A stretch of 64,000 nt of DNA from Neoscytalidium dimidiatum (GCA_037367355.1 CM074703.1:2108001-2172000), one strand, 5' to 3'; counted from the first letter of the stretch, positions 31,499 through 43,390 are shown. The notes: generated by a model not told the origin, from the letters alone. A program made the numbers and translations.

Positions 31499-32947
31499 GG
31501 TAAGGATACCCGGGAAAGTTCCTTTCTTAGCGTTGAAGAGGTTGGGAGCAAAATATTTTAATATGATGAAGGCACGAGTATGCATGTAATCCTAAATAAA
31601 ACATTTTTTGCACGATGCACCTGCGGGGCCCTTCCTTCAAATCGACTTTCATGACGTCGTCACACCTGACTAGTACTCTACGTGGCTGAAACGATCAGTT
31701 CAATTCCAGAGAGGAAGGAAGCGGACCAAAGGATCAGGCAAGTCAGTTAGCGGATCGGTCCCTGGGGATCGATCTTGCATGAAAAGTAGCCTTAACCGTA
31801 TGTTCAAGCTAACATTGATGATCCACACTTGTAATGGTACCGCAGACGTCCCCCTAACTTTCCTCCGTCCATTGCGCCTTGAGATGTGCAAAGTTCAAAT
31901 CCAAGGTGGAAATGATATTTATCCTTACCGACGCGCATGTCTGTTACTTTAGCGTGGTGATGAGTGGTGACATCATTGACAAACCCTTGGTTTGCACTCT
32001 GATGCTGAGCACCGCCAGAAGCCGAACATGGTCTACCAGTACATACACGGTAAAGTGACGACTCAAAGGCACCGAATCCATATAGCAGACTTCTCATGCA
32101 TTCATCCTATAAACCCTGCCTGCCACTACTCTACCAGTGTCGAGGGCTATTTTCGGAAAGTCATTACTTCCGCTTGAAGAGGAAAAGAACAAAGAACACA
32201 GAAACAAGTAGCGTTCCCTCATCCCGCGCCGGTACGCATTTGATTGTCGGTAAGAGAAAGAAAAGAAGTAAAACTGAGCAGAGTTACTAAAAGAATTTGC
32301 AAAAGCAGAAGAGTGCACCCCCCCACCCCACCCCAACCGTCTAGAGATTTCAAGAACTACCTTAACCCCTAAGTGCAGGGTGCGCATGCGCACTCGATTG
32401 TCGGATCAGCCAGCCAAAGGATTCCTGTCCACCAGTCCAGTCTTTCAGGCCGTTTAATGGAAGATGAGAGTCAAAAGGGCGAAGAATGACTAAAGGTGAG
32501 CAAGGACCTCTCGACCCGAGATGATACGTGAGTGAAATTGGTGGTATCGAAAGAAACCCGTCTCCACCAAGCATTGGCCGACGAGAGAAATTCTTATGTC
32601 GGACTCATGCTGGTATCCAATCTAGTGCTTATTTTGACTCGAAAAGAAGAAACACGGAGGGAAGACTCTCATTCGATGAGACAATCACGGAAGATGACTC
32701 CACCGTCATCACCTGGGTCAATCGCTGTGTCTTTTTCGCCTTATCGTGTTCAATTTCAACGCAGCGGCGGCAACCAGAATATCGTGGATGAGAGTCATCA
32801 TGTAGATTGCCTTCGACGAGGTATTTGGAGGATTGTGATGCCGTTATAATACAGTGTGCTGTCAGCTAAGGGAAAGAAAGAAAAAAGCCTCCTCGAGCGG
32901 GATATCTAGATATCGTGCAGTAATGGTGGCAGTTAGCAGCAAGGAGA
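31499..32947. other. Intergenic, no gene recognised
   Basis: 1.45 kb between the TFIIA gene 3' end and the start of the unknown gene. Contains a C-rich run at about 32313-32337. Short ORFs here are unsupported. Confidence 0.5.
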
Positions 32948-34668
32948 TCACCACTCGAACTCGCCCTGAGCCTTGTGGAAAAGATAACTGAATACATGTT
33001 AGTCATTTATGCATAATCGATTATTAGCACAACTTACTCCTTGCCGCCAGTGGAAAGCACACCATCTTTCAGTGTGCACTTCCACTTGTTCTTGACACGC
33101 TGCACCTTGTCATACGTGCAGATCATCGTGTCGCCCTGGGGTCCCTCGTCATCACCTTCCTGTATCTGCTCCTCGTCGGAATCGTCGAGGTCGGAGTTGA
33201 TAGCCTCATCGTCGTTCTCCTCTTTCTCATCATCCGCGCCGAGCTCACCGTCCAATTGCGGGATAGAAGAACCACCTGATGGACCGGCGGGGCTGAGCAC
33301 GCGACGCTTCTTGCCCTTCGAGCTCGGAAGTTCCTCGATGGGCTGCATCAGACCGCTCTCAATAATTCCCATTCTGTGGTCAAACTGAGCGCGGAGCATG
33401 CCATCAGCATCAAGCCTGGCCCCGTCAGCCTCGGCACGTCTTGTAGCCATGTAAGCCTTCCACTGGTCTTCGGCATCGGCGGATCCGTCGGTCTGAGAAG
33501 CGTAGACAGAGCTCTGTTGCTGTTGCTGAGGCTGACCAGATGAGTGACCTTGTTGCTGGGGAGGCTGGTGCTGCTGAGTCTGCTGCTGGCGGTTCGGTGG
33601 CATCTGCAAGTTCATCGGACGCTGCTGTTGCTGGCCGGGGAGAGCGACATTGTTCTGCTGGGGGTAGGCCGAAGCGATCGAGGCCTGAGCTTGGGCGCCG
33701 AAGTTCTGCTGCAGCAAGGCGGCGGCACGCTGCTGGGCAACATTGCCGTTGGGAAGGCTATAGCTATTCATGTTGTAGCTACCCGGCACGTTATTCTCAT
33801 AGCCTGTTCCCGGCTCCTGCTTAACACGAACGCCAGATCCGTACTGCTGGTTCGGCGGTGCCGAGGACGCCGGCGGCATCTGCTGCGGCATTGGCGGCTT
33901 CGCATCATTCGAGGGGACGGTAGGCGGATTGCTGATCTGGGGCTGGGGCGGCGGAGGGTCCCAGGGCATCTGTGCCACATGGAGGGCAGAGAGCTTCTTC
34001 TGCCATATCTGCAGCCCAATTAGCAGCTTGCAAACCAGACTAACGAGTGGTTGGCCGGTGTGTGAGGGTGGTGATCAATTTGGAAGGCCAATCACGTGGC
34101 GCGGCTAGCCGAAATGAGGAAGGCGCCTGAAACGTGGGGCGGGAAATTTTGGTTGGGGTATAAAATAGGCGAAGGCAGATACAAAGGAGCAGGCCCTGCC
34201 CACCCCCGATCGCCTCAGAGCCCGCCGGCTCCTTCGAGCCCAGCCAACCCCGCTTTTACTGCCATCCTCGCCCGTCGGCAGCCTGGCCCGATAACTGGAC
34301 TGCCGCCTGCGCTGACGCCAGCCAAAAAGAAAAGACATAAAAGATGACGCGCGCTCCAGTCTGCGCGGCTCGCTGGCTCATGGGGCTGGCGGGTCGGCCG
34401 GGCTGAGTGCAAGGTGGCGAAACGTCAAACGGGCGCAGATCCCACGAACCTCTTTCATCTCCTGCAGCGTCTGCTGGTCGACACCACTCTCCTCGAAGTC
34501 ATTCTGCGATGCCTGCACGACGCGATCGATGATTTGCGCGAAGGTGCTGCCCTGCTCGTGCTTGTCGCGTCAGCGCAGCCGCCCGGACGGAGTGACGATG
34601 GGGAGCTGGGCCGCTGGGCTGCTGGGCCCGCGGTGCATGTCACTACTGACCGTAACAGCGTTTGACAT
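32948..34668 (-). CDS. TOA1: Transcription initiation factor TFIIA large subunit
   Basis: Large (alpha/beta) subunit of TFIIA, which stabilises TBP on the TATA box for RNA polymerase II. Four exons: 34668-34651, 34551-34450, 34008-33038 and 32987-32948, 376 residues. Exon 1 encodes six residues (MSNAVT); introns are 99, 441 and 50 nt. The N-terminal four-helix domain reads FAQIIDRVVQASQNDFEESG, VDQQTLQEMKEIWQKKLSAL. The middle is a Gln/Pro-rich linker of about 200 residues. An acidic stretch (DDEAINSDLDDSDEE) precedes the C-terminal beta-barrel (TMICTYDKVQRVKNKWKCTLKDGV and KDYLFHKAQGEFEW). These two conserved ends are exactly those of TFIIA-alpha/beta. The 441-nt second intron is long for this genome. 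Confidence 0.93.
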
Positions 34669-35665
34669 GGTGGCGGCAGGCCTGCTTGCGGGCCGGGTAC
34701 GAAGATGAGGAGCGGAAACGGGTAAGGCGACGGCGGCCGTGTCACGGAAGCGCTGGTGCTGTTGCTGTCGCTGTCGCGCGAGGTGGTGGTGGATTGGAAG
34801 GCCCGACCGACGTCGGCACTCGGGCCGCCGCTGTGTGCTCTGCTTTGTTCTAGCCGCTACTTTGTCTTGCTATCAACAAAAGTGCTCGTTGGGTGTCGTG
34901 CAGCTGTTCTGGGGTGCGCGGTGTGGTGGGCTTGTCTTTGTATGCGAGGTAGATGGTTTGGTGATGAATGGCTGCAGGCCGACGAAGTGCAAGCCAGGCA
35001 GGAGCGCCGGGTCCGGTTATTTTTCGGAACAACTTGCATGCGGCCAAAGAAACTCAGCTGCCCTTTTTCACCGGCCGCTGCGCCCTGTGCCGCTCTGTCG
35101 CTGCTCGTGATGTCCGCCTGCTTGTGGAAACAATGTCGCTACCTTTGTGACGGCGTCTGCGGTGTTCTGACGTTGAGGGGCCTGGTGCTACTTAACAGGG
35201 CGCGCGCATAGAGGGGTTCTCTTGGCGCATCTGTTCCAGGCACCGCCTGCAAGGGTGCGATTCTCACGCAAGGGTCCTCATCGCTAGACAATGCCTCGTC
35301 ACTTCTTTGTGTCAATTGTAAAGGACAATGCAGTGAATCCTTCATTCTGACTATATTCCGAGCAAGAATACAATTAGCTCACAATCATCTACCTATCGGA
35401 CTGCAGGTTACCATTAGCCTGCAGCGGGCCATGGGGCCTGCGACCCTGCATTGCTGCGACCCGACGTCGAGAATGCCCATACCCAAGGCAATGCCACCAC
35501 GGACGGTGAGCAATTGGGTGTCCCACCATGGGATAAGAGATTTGAGAAGAGCGCTAAAAGGAACAGGTGTATGTGAGTCTCCGGCGCTTGATGTGGGCCC
35601 TGTTTAAAGCAGGCGCGATCCCGTCCCACCGATTGTTTAGATACTCTTCTGGGAGGATGAGCCTT
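34669..35665. other. Intergenic: TFIIA upstream region and SRA gene 3' flank
   Basis: About 1 kb. GC-rich near the TFIIA start, with GCTGTT/GCTGTC repeats near 34755-34775, and mixed composition towards 35665. Two overlapping + strand ORFs of 120-150 codons show no family resemblance. Confidence 0.5.
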
Positions 35666-37072
35666 TTAGATGCGCTCAGATGCCTCAATATCAGCCTTAA
35701 ACTTGTCGTATTCCCGAATTTCGGCTGCTGTTGGACGCATCTCCTTTCCACAGTACCTGATAGGATCTTGATCTGGCATCCTCCTCAGATGGAAGAGGCA
35801 CGCTTTTCTGTACTCGTCGAATACCTCGTAGCTGAGAACCTTATAGAGTCCATCGTAACGGAACCCGCGAGGAGGCCTATAGACACTCGCACCCTGTGCA
35901 AGATTATGGGACCGGATGACGCGGACTGGCTTGCCGCTAGAAATGCTGAGGATGAGGCTGTGAGTGTTATCTGAGAACTTTCCATCCTTGCCATCGGTCC
36001 CAGAGTACCAAAGATTCTCGCCTTCGTCACGGTCCTTGTAGTGATTTCCGCCAGACAATACGATCGAAAAGGCGGGGTTCCCTTTAGTTGCGTAGATCCC
36101 GCCTTGAGTAGAGCCGTGAGCACCATCTCTCACAGTACACAGCTGCGTCGGCCACCACTGGCCATTCACAAGGCACCCGTTACCATGGAAATCAGCTTTC
36201 ATCTTTCCGGGATAGGCAGGATCGATTCTGTCTGTAGAGCGGTTGCCGCTTGTTCCGGTAGATGGACGTTTGACAATCCCTCGCAGCAGGTCGATAGAGA
36301 ATACTCGCAGCCCCCATCTGTTATACAACTCCCATGCGTCCGCTTGAATGTCCCAGGGATACGGGCAGTCGTTTAGCTGCTGATCGAAGAGCTGCGGGAG
36401 GCCACTGTCATCATGGAGCATCCGTTTCCGACGTAGAGCAATGTCTGAGACCTGGAGGAAGACTAGATCGTGCAACTCGTCACGGATTCGGTCAAACAGG
36501 CGCCCTAGTTCAGCATTCTCCGGCTTCGCTTTACACTGTTTGATGAGAGTCTTGATCTGTTCTAGCTTGGCATCGACATTCCTGTTCGCGCCTGCTTGTT
36601 GGAGCCTCTTCTGTGGGATCGCCTTATACCAATCTGGCTGTCCGTACGTGTTTGGGGACTGATTGGACTGGGGGGATTGAAACTGACCACTATTGACCTG
36701 CTGATTAGTCACAGGAGCTCCACTGGTAATTGCCCGAGCGGATGAAGAAGCGCTGCCACGCCGAGAATCGGGGAAGCTTCCACGACGACGTTGCTCATAT
36801 ACAACTTCATCGCCGACAGTATCGTCTCTCTTTCGTTTGGCACCTTCAGCCGCTATCGCCTGTGAGTTGGTCAACTGGAGCCGTTCAAAGCTCACGCCAA
36901 GGATCGGTGTCGATGGATTCTGGACCTTGGGAGTAGTGGTGAGTGAGTCTTGTAGTGCGTGTTGCGCCTCTTGGTTCTGCTGCGCAAGGATCCTGGTCAT
37001 TCTTTCCTGGGCAAGCTTCTTGCGCTCCTCATGCGAGAGTCGTTTCTCAAATACCCAATCAGGTGGCGCCAT
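35666..37072 (-). CDS. SRA-YDG domain protein
   Basis: Carries an SAD/SRA (YDG) domain, which in UHRF1 and plant SUVH proteins binds methylated or hemimethylated cytosine. Intronless, 468 residues. Residues 1-150 are a coiled, basic, disordered region (HEERKKLAQERMTRILAQQNQ; KRKRDD, a likely nuclear signal). A helical segment follows (VDAKLEQIKTLIKQCKAKPEN). The SRA domain is about 265-445: the substrate pocket region DGAHGSTQGGIYATKG, then SGGNHYKDRDEGENLWYSGT, KPVRVIRSHN and the YDG signature RYDGLYKVLSYEVF. There is no RING, PHD or SET domain, so it is a stand-alone reader. Role in fungal DNA methylation or repeat-induced mutation is inference. It shares an upstream region with a decayed glycosyltransferase. 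Confidence 0.85.
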   Translation of the reverse strand: MAPPDWVFEKRLSHEERKKLAQERMTRILAQQNQEAQHALQDSLTTTPKVQNPSTPILGVSFERLQLTNSQAIAAEGAKRKRDDTVGDEVVYEQRRRGSFPDSRRGSASSSARAITSGAPVTNQQVNSGQFQSPQSNQSPNTYGQPDWYKAIPQKRLQQAGANRNVDAKLEQIKTLIKQCKAKPENAELGRLFDRIRDELHDLVFLQVSDIALRRKRMLHDDSGLPQLFDQQLNDCPYPWDIQADAWELYNRWGLRVFSIDLLRGIVKRPSTGTSGNRSTDRIDPAYPGKMKADFHGNGCLVNGQWWPTQLCTVRDGAHGSTQGGIYATKGNPAFSIVLSGGNHYKDRDEGENLWYSGTDGKDGKFSDNTHSLILSISSGKPVRVIRSHNLAQGASVYRPPRGFRYDGLYKVLSYEVFDEYRKACLFHLRRMPDQDPIRYCGKEMRPTAAEIREYDKFKADIEASERI

Positions 37073-37861
37073 TGCCGAAAGAATGTCGTGCGATGTTGGT
37101 TATCGACTGAGTTTGGAGGTGAAGCGAATCCAGGCGTGAAGGCCGGTGGTCGGATGATAAGTGCAATGCGCGTTTAGGTATTCGTCGACCTGCCGCAACG
37201 CGTAAATGACGGGAAGAATCTCGCGGTATCGATAGCAGCACAGCAAAGGAGCTCTGTATAAAGTGCCCGGACTTGTTACCGCTAGGTGCATAGGTTGGTG
37301 GAACGTCTGAGCTTTCGACTTTACTCGTCGCTTCAGGTTCTGTGGCTTGACTCGAGGCGAAACACGACAGCGATAGAGGCAGCCGATGGCCGCAGCTTTA
37401 CTCACGCCTAACGTGGAGAGTCCGCGAGTGAGTGTCGAAATAAAATGGACTATCTGCGAGGTGAGAGGCGAGGCCGAAATCAATTCTGACGGTGATGACA
37501 ACAGTGATGTCGAGATTCAGTTTGGGTCACTTGTTGCAGCGGAAGGTGCGGGAGGGGCTTCCAGGATCTTGCCAAGCCTGGCAAGGATCCCCAACGGCGT
37601 AGCACACTATTAAGAAAGAGATACCGGCGCGACGCTCCATCCACGGCGCATCTAGATTATTTTTGGATGCTCGCTGAGTTTCAACTGTTGATATATTTGA
37701 GTCGTGACACTTTACCACGAGTTGGACATCTTATATGTCCTCATCAGAATGATACTATCTTGGCTGGACCTGGTGCGCTTGATATATCATGCATTCAATC
37801 TCGTGAACGAAGGTAGTCTGATAAGGTCAATTCTCTAGCGAATACCCACCAGTCAGACGTG
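37073..37861. promoter_or_regulatory. Divergent upstream region SRA gene / GT31 pseudogene
   Basis: 0.8 kb between two divergent loci. Contains only short ORFs without similarity; AT-rich near 37640-37830. Confidence 0.45.
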
Positions 37862-39364
37862 ATGCCGTCTCTCAGACCCCACTGCTCCTACTGCTTTCGC
37901 ATTGATTTATTCCTCGGAGCGAGTCTTTTCAACTATTTCGTGTTGTTATTTCAACAAATCCCGTTCGATGATGCAAGCCACATATTAAAAGGTCTCAAGA
38001 ACAAGCTTGGATGGCAAAATGGAGAAGATGTGAAAGGAGTTACCTCGGAGACGCAGTCGAACCAAACTGTACAGAATGAACAAACCGGACCCGGAGACCC
38101 GCGTCCTCCATATCGCGGCATTCCCGGCGGCGATGGCATACTCCTTACTCTAAAGACGGGAGCGGCCGAGATCTACGAGAAACTCCCAGCGCATCTCCTC
38201 ACATCATTCCGATGCGCTGGAAATATTCTACTCTTATCCGACTACGAGCAAGATATCGGTGAATATCATGTCTACGACATTCTTACATATATCTCGCCGG
38301 AAGTCATCGAACATCACCCAGATTTCGAACTGTACTGAGAACAGAGACAATGGGGCAATGAATTCCAAGAGAAGCTGGAACTTCCTTGAGGGTGGGAACT
38401 TGACAAGTGGAAATTGTTGCCAACGGCTCGGAAAGCGTACGCGGAGCATCCCGACAAGAAGTAGTACCCACTTATGGAGGCCGACACTTACATAGTCTGG
38501 GCAAACCTTCTGGCCTGGCTGAGTCGGCTCACAACAGACAGGCATTATATTTGGGAGGTTTTTCCTACGTAGAAAAGCTCCCATTTGTGCACAGAGGAAG
38601 CGGATTCATCATATCGCAGCCCGCGCTCAAGAAGCTATATGAGATGAAGCTTATGCATGGGGAAACCTGGCAGTCCATGGGCCCAAAGATGTGTTGCGGA
38701 GATGCAGTTCTTGCCAGCGCATTGCAGGATGCAGACATATCGCTGACGCCTTCTCAACCGAGCATCCAAAGAGAGCCTCCTAGTACTATCCGTCGGACGA
38801 CCGACAAGTAGTGCACGGTGGCATTGAGTTGGCACCATGTTAGCAGTGCCGAAGTAGACGCTTTGTGGTAATACGAGCAGGAATGGATGAATGAAAGAGT
38901 AAGTGGGCAAGGTGTTGAGTGTCAACTGCGTAGCTGACAGCCTTTAGGGCCACCAAGCGCCGATATTCTTCATGAATTACTTCGACCATTTCGTCAATCC
39001 ATATCTCCAACCTACACTTCTGGATTGGGACAATCTTTCCGAGGACTGGATATACAGTGGCAAACAAGAACTTGCAGATGAATTCACAGCCGCTGGCTCT
39101 GAAGTAATTAAAAGTGCTCACATATCTGCACCTAACTGCCGGAATGCTTGCATCGCTCGACATAAGTGCCTCCAGTTTAGTTTTGAGCTGGATATTTGTC
39201 GTATGAGCTCTACTCTGGTACTCGGGAAACCCGACAATGGAGCTAGGAGAGGGATAGAATCTGGGTGGCTGCTTGATAGGATTAGTAAAATCCGAAGTGA
39301 GCTGGCGCCTTGTGATCCAGAACAAGGATGGGTTGTTCCCAGACGTGAATGGTTCTCCGGGTGA
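37862..39364 (+). pseudogene. Decayed GT31-type glycosyltransferase
   Basis: Fungal GT31-like (beta-1,3-glycosyl/galactosyltransferase) with an N-terminal membrane anchor (LFLGASLFNYFVLLFQ), LLTLKTGAAEIYEKLPAHLL, the metal-site region PLMEADTYIVWANLLAWL and HRGSGFIISQPALKKLYE, then a PAN-like Cys segment (PNCRNACIARHKCLQF). The frame is broken by TGA at 38336-38338 and 38387-38389, TAG at 38462-38464, a one-base shift near 38535-38550, TAG at 38809-38811 and TAA at 38869-38871. Similarity continues on both sides of each break. The three changes that can be judged (arginine CGA to TGA; two tryptophan TGG to TAG positions) are transitions. A well-formed intron with GTAAGT and a CTGAC branch point remains near 38898-38946. 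Clearly non-functional as a full-length enzyme; the first 159 codons are still open. Sequencing error is unlikely to give this pattern. Confidence 0.8.
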
Positions 39365-39821
39365 GCGAGTAAAAAAGATCTCCTACAAAGTGAGGAACCG
39401 AAGGTAGCAAACTTCTTTGGGAAAAATCAGTTCAATCTTCTAGCAACCAAGTCATAATCGTAGTTGGGCCATCTCTGCGAGGCTCTAAGCAAAGGCCTCT
39501 TCCCAGGGCCGGTGCTGGCTGAGCTGATATGCGCATGGCAGGCAACGCGGCGCAAAACCAAGCGGCGCCCACCAGGCTTATCACAACCGTGGTACACGGA
39601 TTAGAGCACCGCCTCCGCGATGGGTGAAAGAAAGACCGATCATAAAGTGAAGAAGTGCGTTGAATTTGAGTTGGCGTGGGATGCAGGGACTGGGTCGGCC
39701 GTCGGCGTCACGGCGTCTTCGTGACGTTGATCGCTGGCGCCACGTCCTTGGTCCATCCTCCCCGGACTTAAGAAAACTTCCTCAAACCCCAGTTCCAACA
39801 ACCGGACAACCCAATCGCACA

Positions 39822-40461
39822 ATGGTATGAAATCTGCATTTATACAGCCCCGCAAGCACACTTACATCTCTCGCAGGCTCCGACCAAAGGCAAGCGTACA
39901 TCATTGCGTGCCAAAGCATCTAAACCTGCCAGCAGCTTCAGTGCCAACGATGCCACGGGAAGTGGTCCTGTCGTCGACACGCCGTTCGCTTCCTTCCGCT
40001 TGACAAAGAAGGACAAACGCGATATGAAGCATTCACTGCTTATGTCCAAAGTTCAAAAGTCCGCCACCACCAAAAAGCGCCGCCGCCCAAATAAGAAACT
40101 TGTCACAACTTTGGAATCGCTCGCCGACGCACTACCCGACGCGGACGACGATGGCGCTGAAGCGGGCGGCGAGGACGGTGCCGTGGAAGTTGGTCAGGCG
40201 AAAATCAAGCATAAAAGTCTGAAAAGCAGGCCAGGCGCGTTGAAAAGAAAGGAGAAATTGGAACGCATGGAACGGGAGCGCTTCGAGAAGAATTTGGCGC
40301 TCATGGCTGCTAGCAGCTCACAAACAGTGGGGCAACAGCATGAGCAGGACGCGGAAATGGATAACACCCCGCTTGCTGCCCCGACATCGAGTAGGTGGTC
40401 AGCATTGAGGAACTTCATCGAGAGCACTATGGAGAAGAAGAAGGAGTTCGTTTCGGGCTGA
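39822..40461 (+). CDS. SLX9: Ribosome biogenesis protein SLX9
   Basis: Nucleolar factor needed for pre-40S assembly and ITS1 processing in yeast. The start codon alone forms exon 1 (39822-39824), then a 52-nt intron (39825-39876, GTATGA...GCAG), then exon 2 (39877-40461); 195 residues. Diagnostic stretches are MAPTKGKRTSLRAKA, DTPFASFRLTKKDKRDMKHS, KRRRPNKKLVTTLESLADAL and the C-terminal WSALRNFIESTMEKKKEF. The middle is acidic (DADDDGAEAGGEDG) and basic (ALKRKEKLERMERERFEKN), typical of these coiled nucleolar proteins. Convergent with White collar-2. Confidence 0.88.
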
Positions 40462-41147
40462 GACCATTTCTGGATGTGAGAAGGAGCATGACACAACTGA
40501 GAAAATTTCCGAACGAGCCCAGTAGCACGGCGAAGACCTTCGACGAAGCATACACTGCTTGTGGGCATCAGCAGACCCGATGGTCGTCAGGTCTCTTGCG
40601 CATTGTACGCCCTGATGTACGGGGATCTACATGCTTTATGAGTCATAAAGGACAAAGCATCAGAAAGGACAAAGAGAGTCGTTCCGATAAATGGCTGAAT
40701 TGTCACATATGGGTATCTATGTAATCGAAGTTGATGACGAAAATAAACAGGTGAATATATTTTGCATAGGGACCTTTTTCCTAGGCACCATATCCTTCAA
40801 TTGTTGCTTAGTTTCAGAAGCGTAACATCGTGTACGCGGCGCAATCTCCATGAGCAAAATCTCATCAGTGGCCATGAAATGAGCCTTTACAGCACCACCT
40901 CCTCTCATCTCAACGCCATAACCAAACACATCCCCAGACATGATGTTCTTGATACCTCTTCCTCGCTGCACCTGGAAATGCTTTCTTGGGGACAAATTCT
41001 CGAGTGATTTTGCAGCGCTTTTCACGGCGCGTGGAACCTGACCTGATAGCGCGGCTCCGGGCGTCATCTCGAGGGCTGAGGCGAGTCGATGCTGTTGTGA
41101 TCTTTCCGGGTTATTCTTTCGCATCCGAGGGCATATTAAGCCACGTT
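40462..41147. other. Intergenic, convergent 3' ends
   Basis: Lies between SLX9 and White collar-2. A minus-strand ORF running through here (to 40717) is only the out-of-frame continuation past the White collar-2 stop. No gene. Confidence 0.5.
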
Positions 41148-42772
41148 TTAACCGCTGCCACTGCTGTTTTGCATTGGCAGCGAAGGTGGTTTCTGTGAAC
41201 CATTCGCCGTCATACTTTGCCTCTTCTTCTCCTTCTTGGCCCATCGCACTGCGATGTTGCATTAGTTGCTGTCACATAGACCGAAATTGTGGGAGAAACT
41301 CACAGCCACAGGCATTACAGAGGGTCTTTGGTCCATTCGGACCCTTGCGCCACTCAGGCGAATCCAGAGTACCGCAGTCCGTACACACGTACTCATCCGC
41401 AACCTTCAGCTTCTTCTTCTTGTCCGAGCTTCCTCTATTTTCCTTATCGACCAGGATAGCGATGCCCGCATCTCCCCTAATCAGAGCAGGACTGGTGTCT
41501 CCTGTACTAATGCCTTGTGATCTCTCGCCATCACGATACCGCAAACCGGTGAGCATTTCGATGGTGTCAATGTGTGTGGCACCTTCGTAACGGGCCATCT
41601 TGTCATTGATGCTGTCGGGCTTGGAGGCGGCGAGGACTTCATCAAGGTTCTGGCGGGTGAGCGCAGCGTTGGAGATGCCGGGCCTTGCGGGTGGCGGCAT
41701 GCCATTGTAGGACTGCGGAGTCTCCGTTCCGGTGCCGGTCTTGGTGACGTCTGTCACGGAAGCCGTCACGGAAGGCGTCAAGCTACTATGGCCATCCTGC
41801 TTCTTCACCCAGTGCCTCTCCTGAGCATCCTGCTCCTCCTGCTCCTCGCGCTTAAGCTCTGCGATGCGCTTCGTCAAGCGCTCGTTCTCGATCTTGTGTT
41901 CCAGGAAAGAGTCCAGTAGCGAGGTGTTTTTGATCGGGTACGGGCGCGCCATCATAAAGAAACCTCGGCAAAACGCAAACGAGTTGGCGCCGGCGAAGCC
42001 CGGTGCGGGCTGGTCGAAGTGGCCGTGGCCGTGCGACTCGAAGATGACATAGGAACCGTCGGCCTTGCGGAAGCGGTAGAAGAAGCGCAGCGGGTTCTGG
42101 GAGGCAATGGACTCGTTGAACTCGCGGATGAAGATGCCGCCGTCGTCCGGATGAATGAACTCTGTCACAACGCGGCCAGTAAGCTGCTGCGACTCCCAGC
42201 CGGTGAGAGTCTTGCAGGAGGGCGAGACGTAGACGATGCGGCCGTCGGGCGTGAGGATGTGCAGCAAGTCGCGGAGCTCTTCGATGACGCGCTGCGACCA
42301 ATTGCGGCGCTTGGTAAACTCGGTCAGCGTGCTGCCGGACGGGTTCTGACTCTGCATGCCAAAGCCGGTCGGCAGCGGGCCTGCGCCAATGCCAGACATG
42401 GAGTAGTTGTTAGCGATGGTGGGCTGGACGGCGAAGGCGTCGTGGGAGTCGGCCGGGGTGGCCTGCGTGTGCGGCGGGTGCGCGGCGATCGGGGTGTTGT
42501 TGTACGACTGGGTCGGGGCCTCGTGCTCAGGACCGAGAGCCGACATGTCGAGGTCCATGGACAGCATGTTGACGTCCATGCCGTCGAGCAGACCGTTCTG
42601 GTCCATCACCAGCGGCATGGAGGCCATGCCGTGCGGGCCACCCGCCATCTTGAATGCATCATGTCAGCGGAGAGGCGTGCGACTGGGGTGCCGGAGCAGC
42701 GCGCGCGCGGCGGCTGGCTCCTGGGGCGGTGGAGGAGCTCACATCACCGGTAACACCGCCATTTTGGTACAT
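41148..42772 (-). CDS. wc-2: White collar-2 blue-light/circadian GATA transcription factor
   Basis: PAS plus GATA zinc-finger partner of WC-1 in the White Collar complex, which binds light-response elements and drives the clock in fungi. Exons 42772-42743, 42648-41304 and 41248-41148; introns 94 nt (GTGAGC...CAAG) and 55 nt (GTGAGT...GCAG). Product 491 residues. Exon 1 encodes only [10 protein letters not shown]. The PAS domain starts near residue 130 ([40 protein letters not shown]). It lacks the LOV flavin-binding cysteine motif (NCRFLQ), as expected for WC-2 rather than WC-1. A charged coil follows ([20 protein letters not shown]). The GATA finger is Cys432-X2-Cys435-X18-Cys454-X2-Cys457, completed across intron 2 by [11 protein letters not shown]. 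Divergent from RAD50. Confidence 0.93.
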
Positions 42773-43390
42773 GGTGGGGGGCTCAGGTGCGAGGCTGGGG
42801 GCGGCTACATGCACTCTGGCAACGGCGCAGTGGTACGAGTGGAGGACTGTTGGTCAACGGTGTAGGCATGGGCAACAGGGCAGAGCAGGGCAGAGGTGAG
42901 AGAATGCGACCGGCAGAGTGAGCCGCTCCAGACACTGGGGGCGCAGGCGCAGGTCATCGGCGCGCTTGGTAAAGAGTCGGGCTAGTTTAACTGGCGCGCA
43001 GCCACTGACGAATGCCCAACGGACGCATTCTACGTCTAGGTCCTTCCACGCACGCGCGCATCAGGCAGCGCTGTGACCTGGCGCGCAAACGATCGCTGAT
43101 TCCTCGCCTTGCATGTCGCCCGAAGCGGCGAATGCCCGAGCAGCCAGACTTGGAACAGCCCTGTGGGGCCGTCTTGCCACGATCACGGGAACAGGCGCCG
43201 CCCAACGCGTACTCCAGCGTCTGCGCGTACCTAGGCATCCATCGCGCCCTCCATCGCGCCCTCCATTCACCGCCGGACCAACCTCCATTTCTCTGCACCT
43301 CTGCACCCGTCGCCCATCTACGCCGTAGTCGCCGGACGGCCTCGCGACGATAGCTGCTCTATCCTGCGTGCGCGCTCTAAGATCGACGCC
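42773..43390. promoter_or_regulatory. Divergent promoter region wc-2 / RAD50
   Basis: 618 bp, GC-rich, containing two direct copies of a 12-nt unit (CCATCGCGCCCT) at about 43239-43262. Regulation of both genes must come largely from here on the WC-2 side and from this plus the RAD50 leader on the other. Confidence 0.5.
43239..43262. repeat. 12-nt tandem duplication
   Basis: Two adjacent copies of CCATCGCGCCCT lie in the wc-2/RAD50 divergent region. Confidence 0.7.

Noticed and set aside
30486..31561. Long + strand ORFs of 260-286 codons
   Set aside because: Low-complexity Pro/Ser/Arg translations of the pyrimidine-rich strand opposite the unknown gene.
31880..31900. Possible tRNA B-box (GTTCAAATCC)
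   Set aside because: No A-box or cloverleaf can be drawn upstream.
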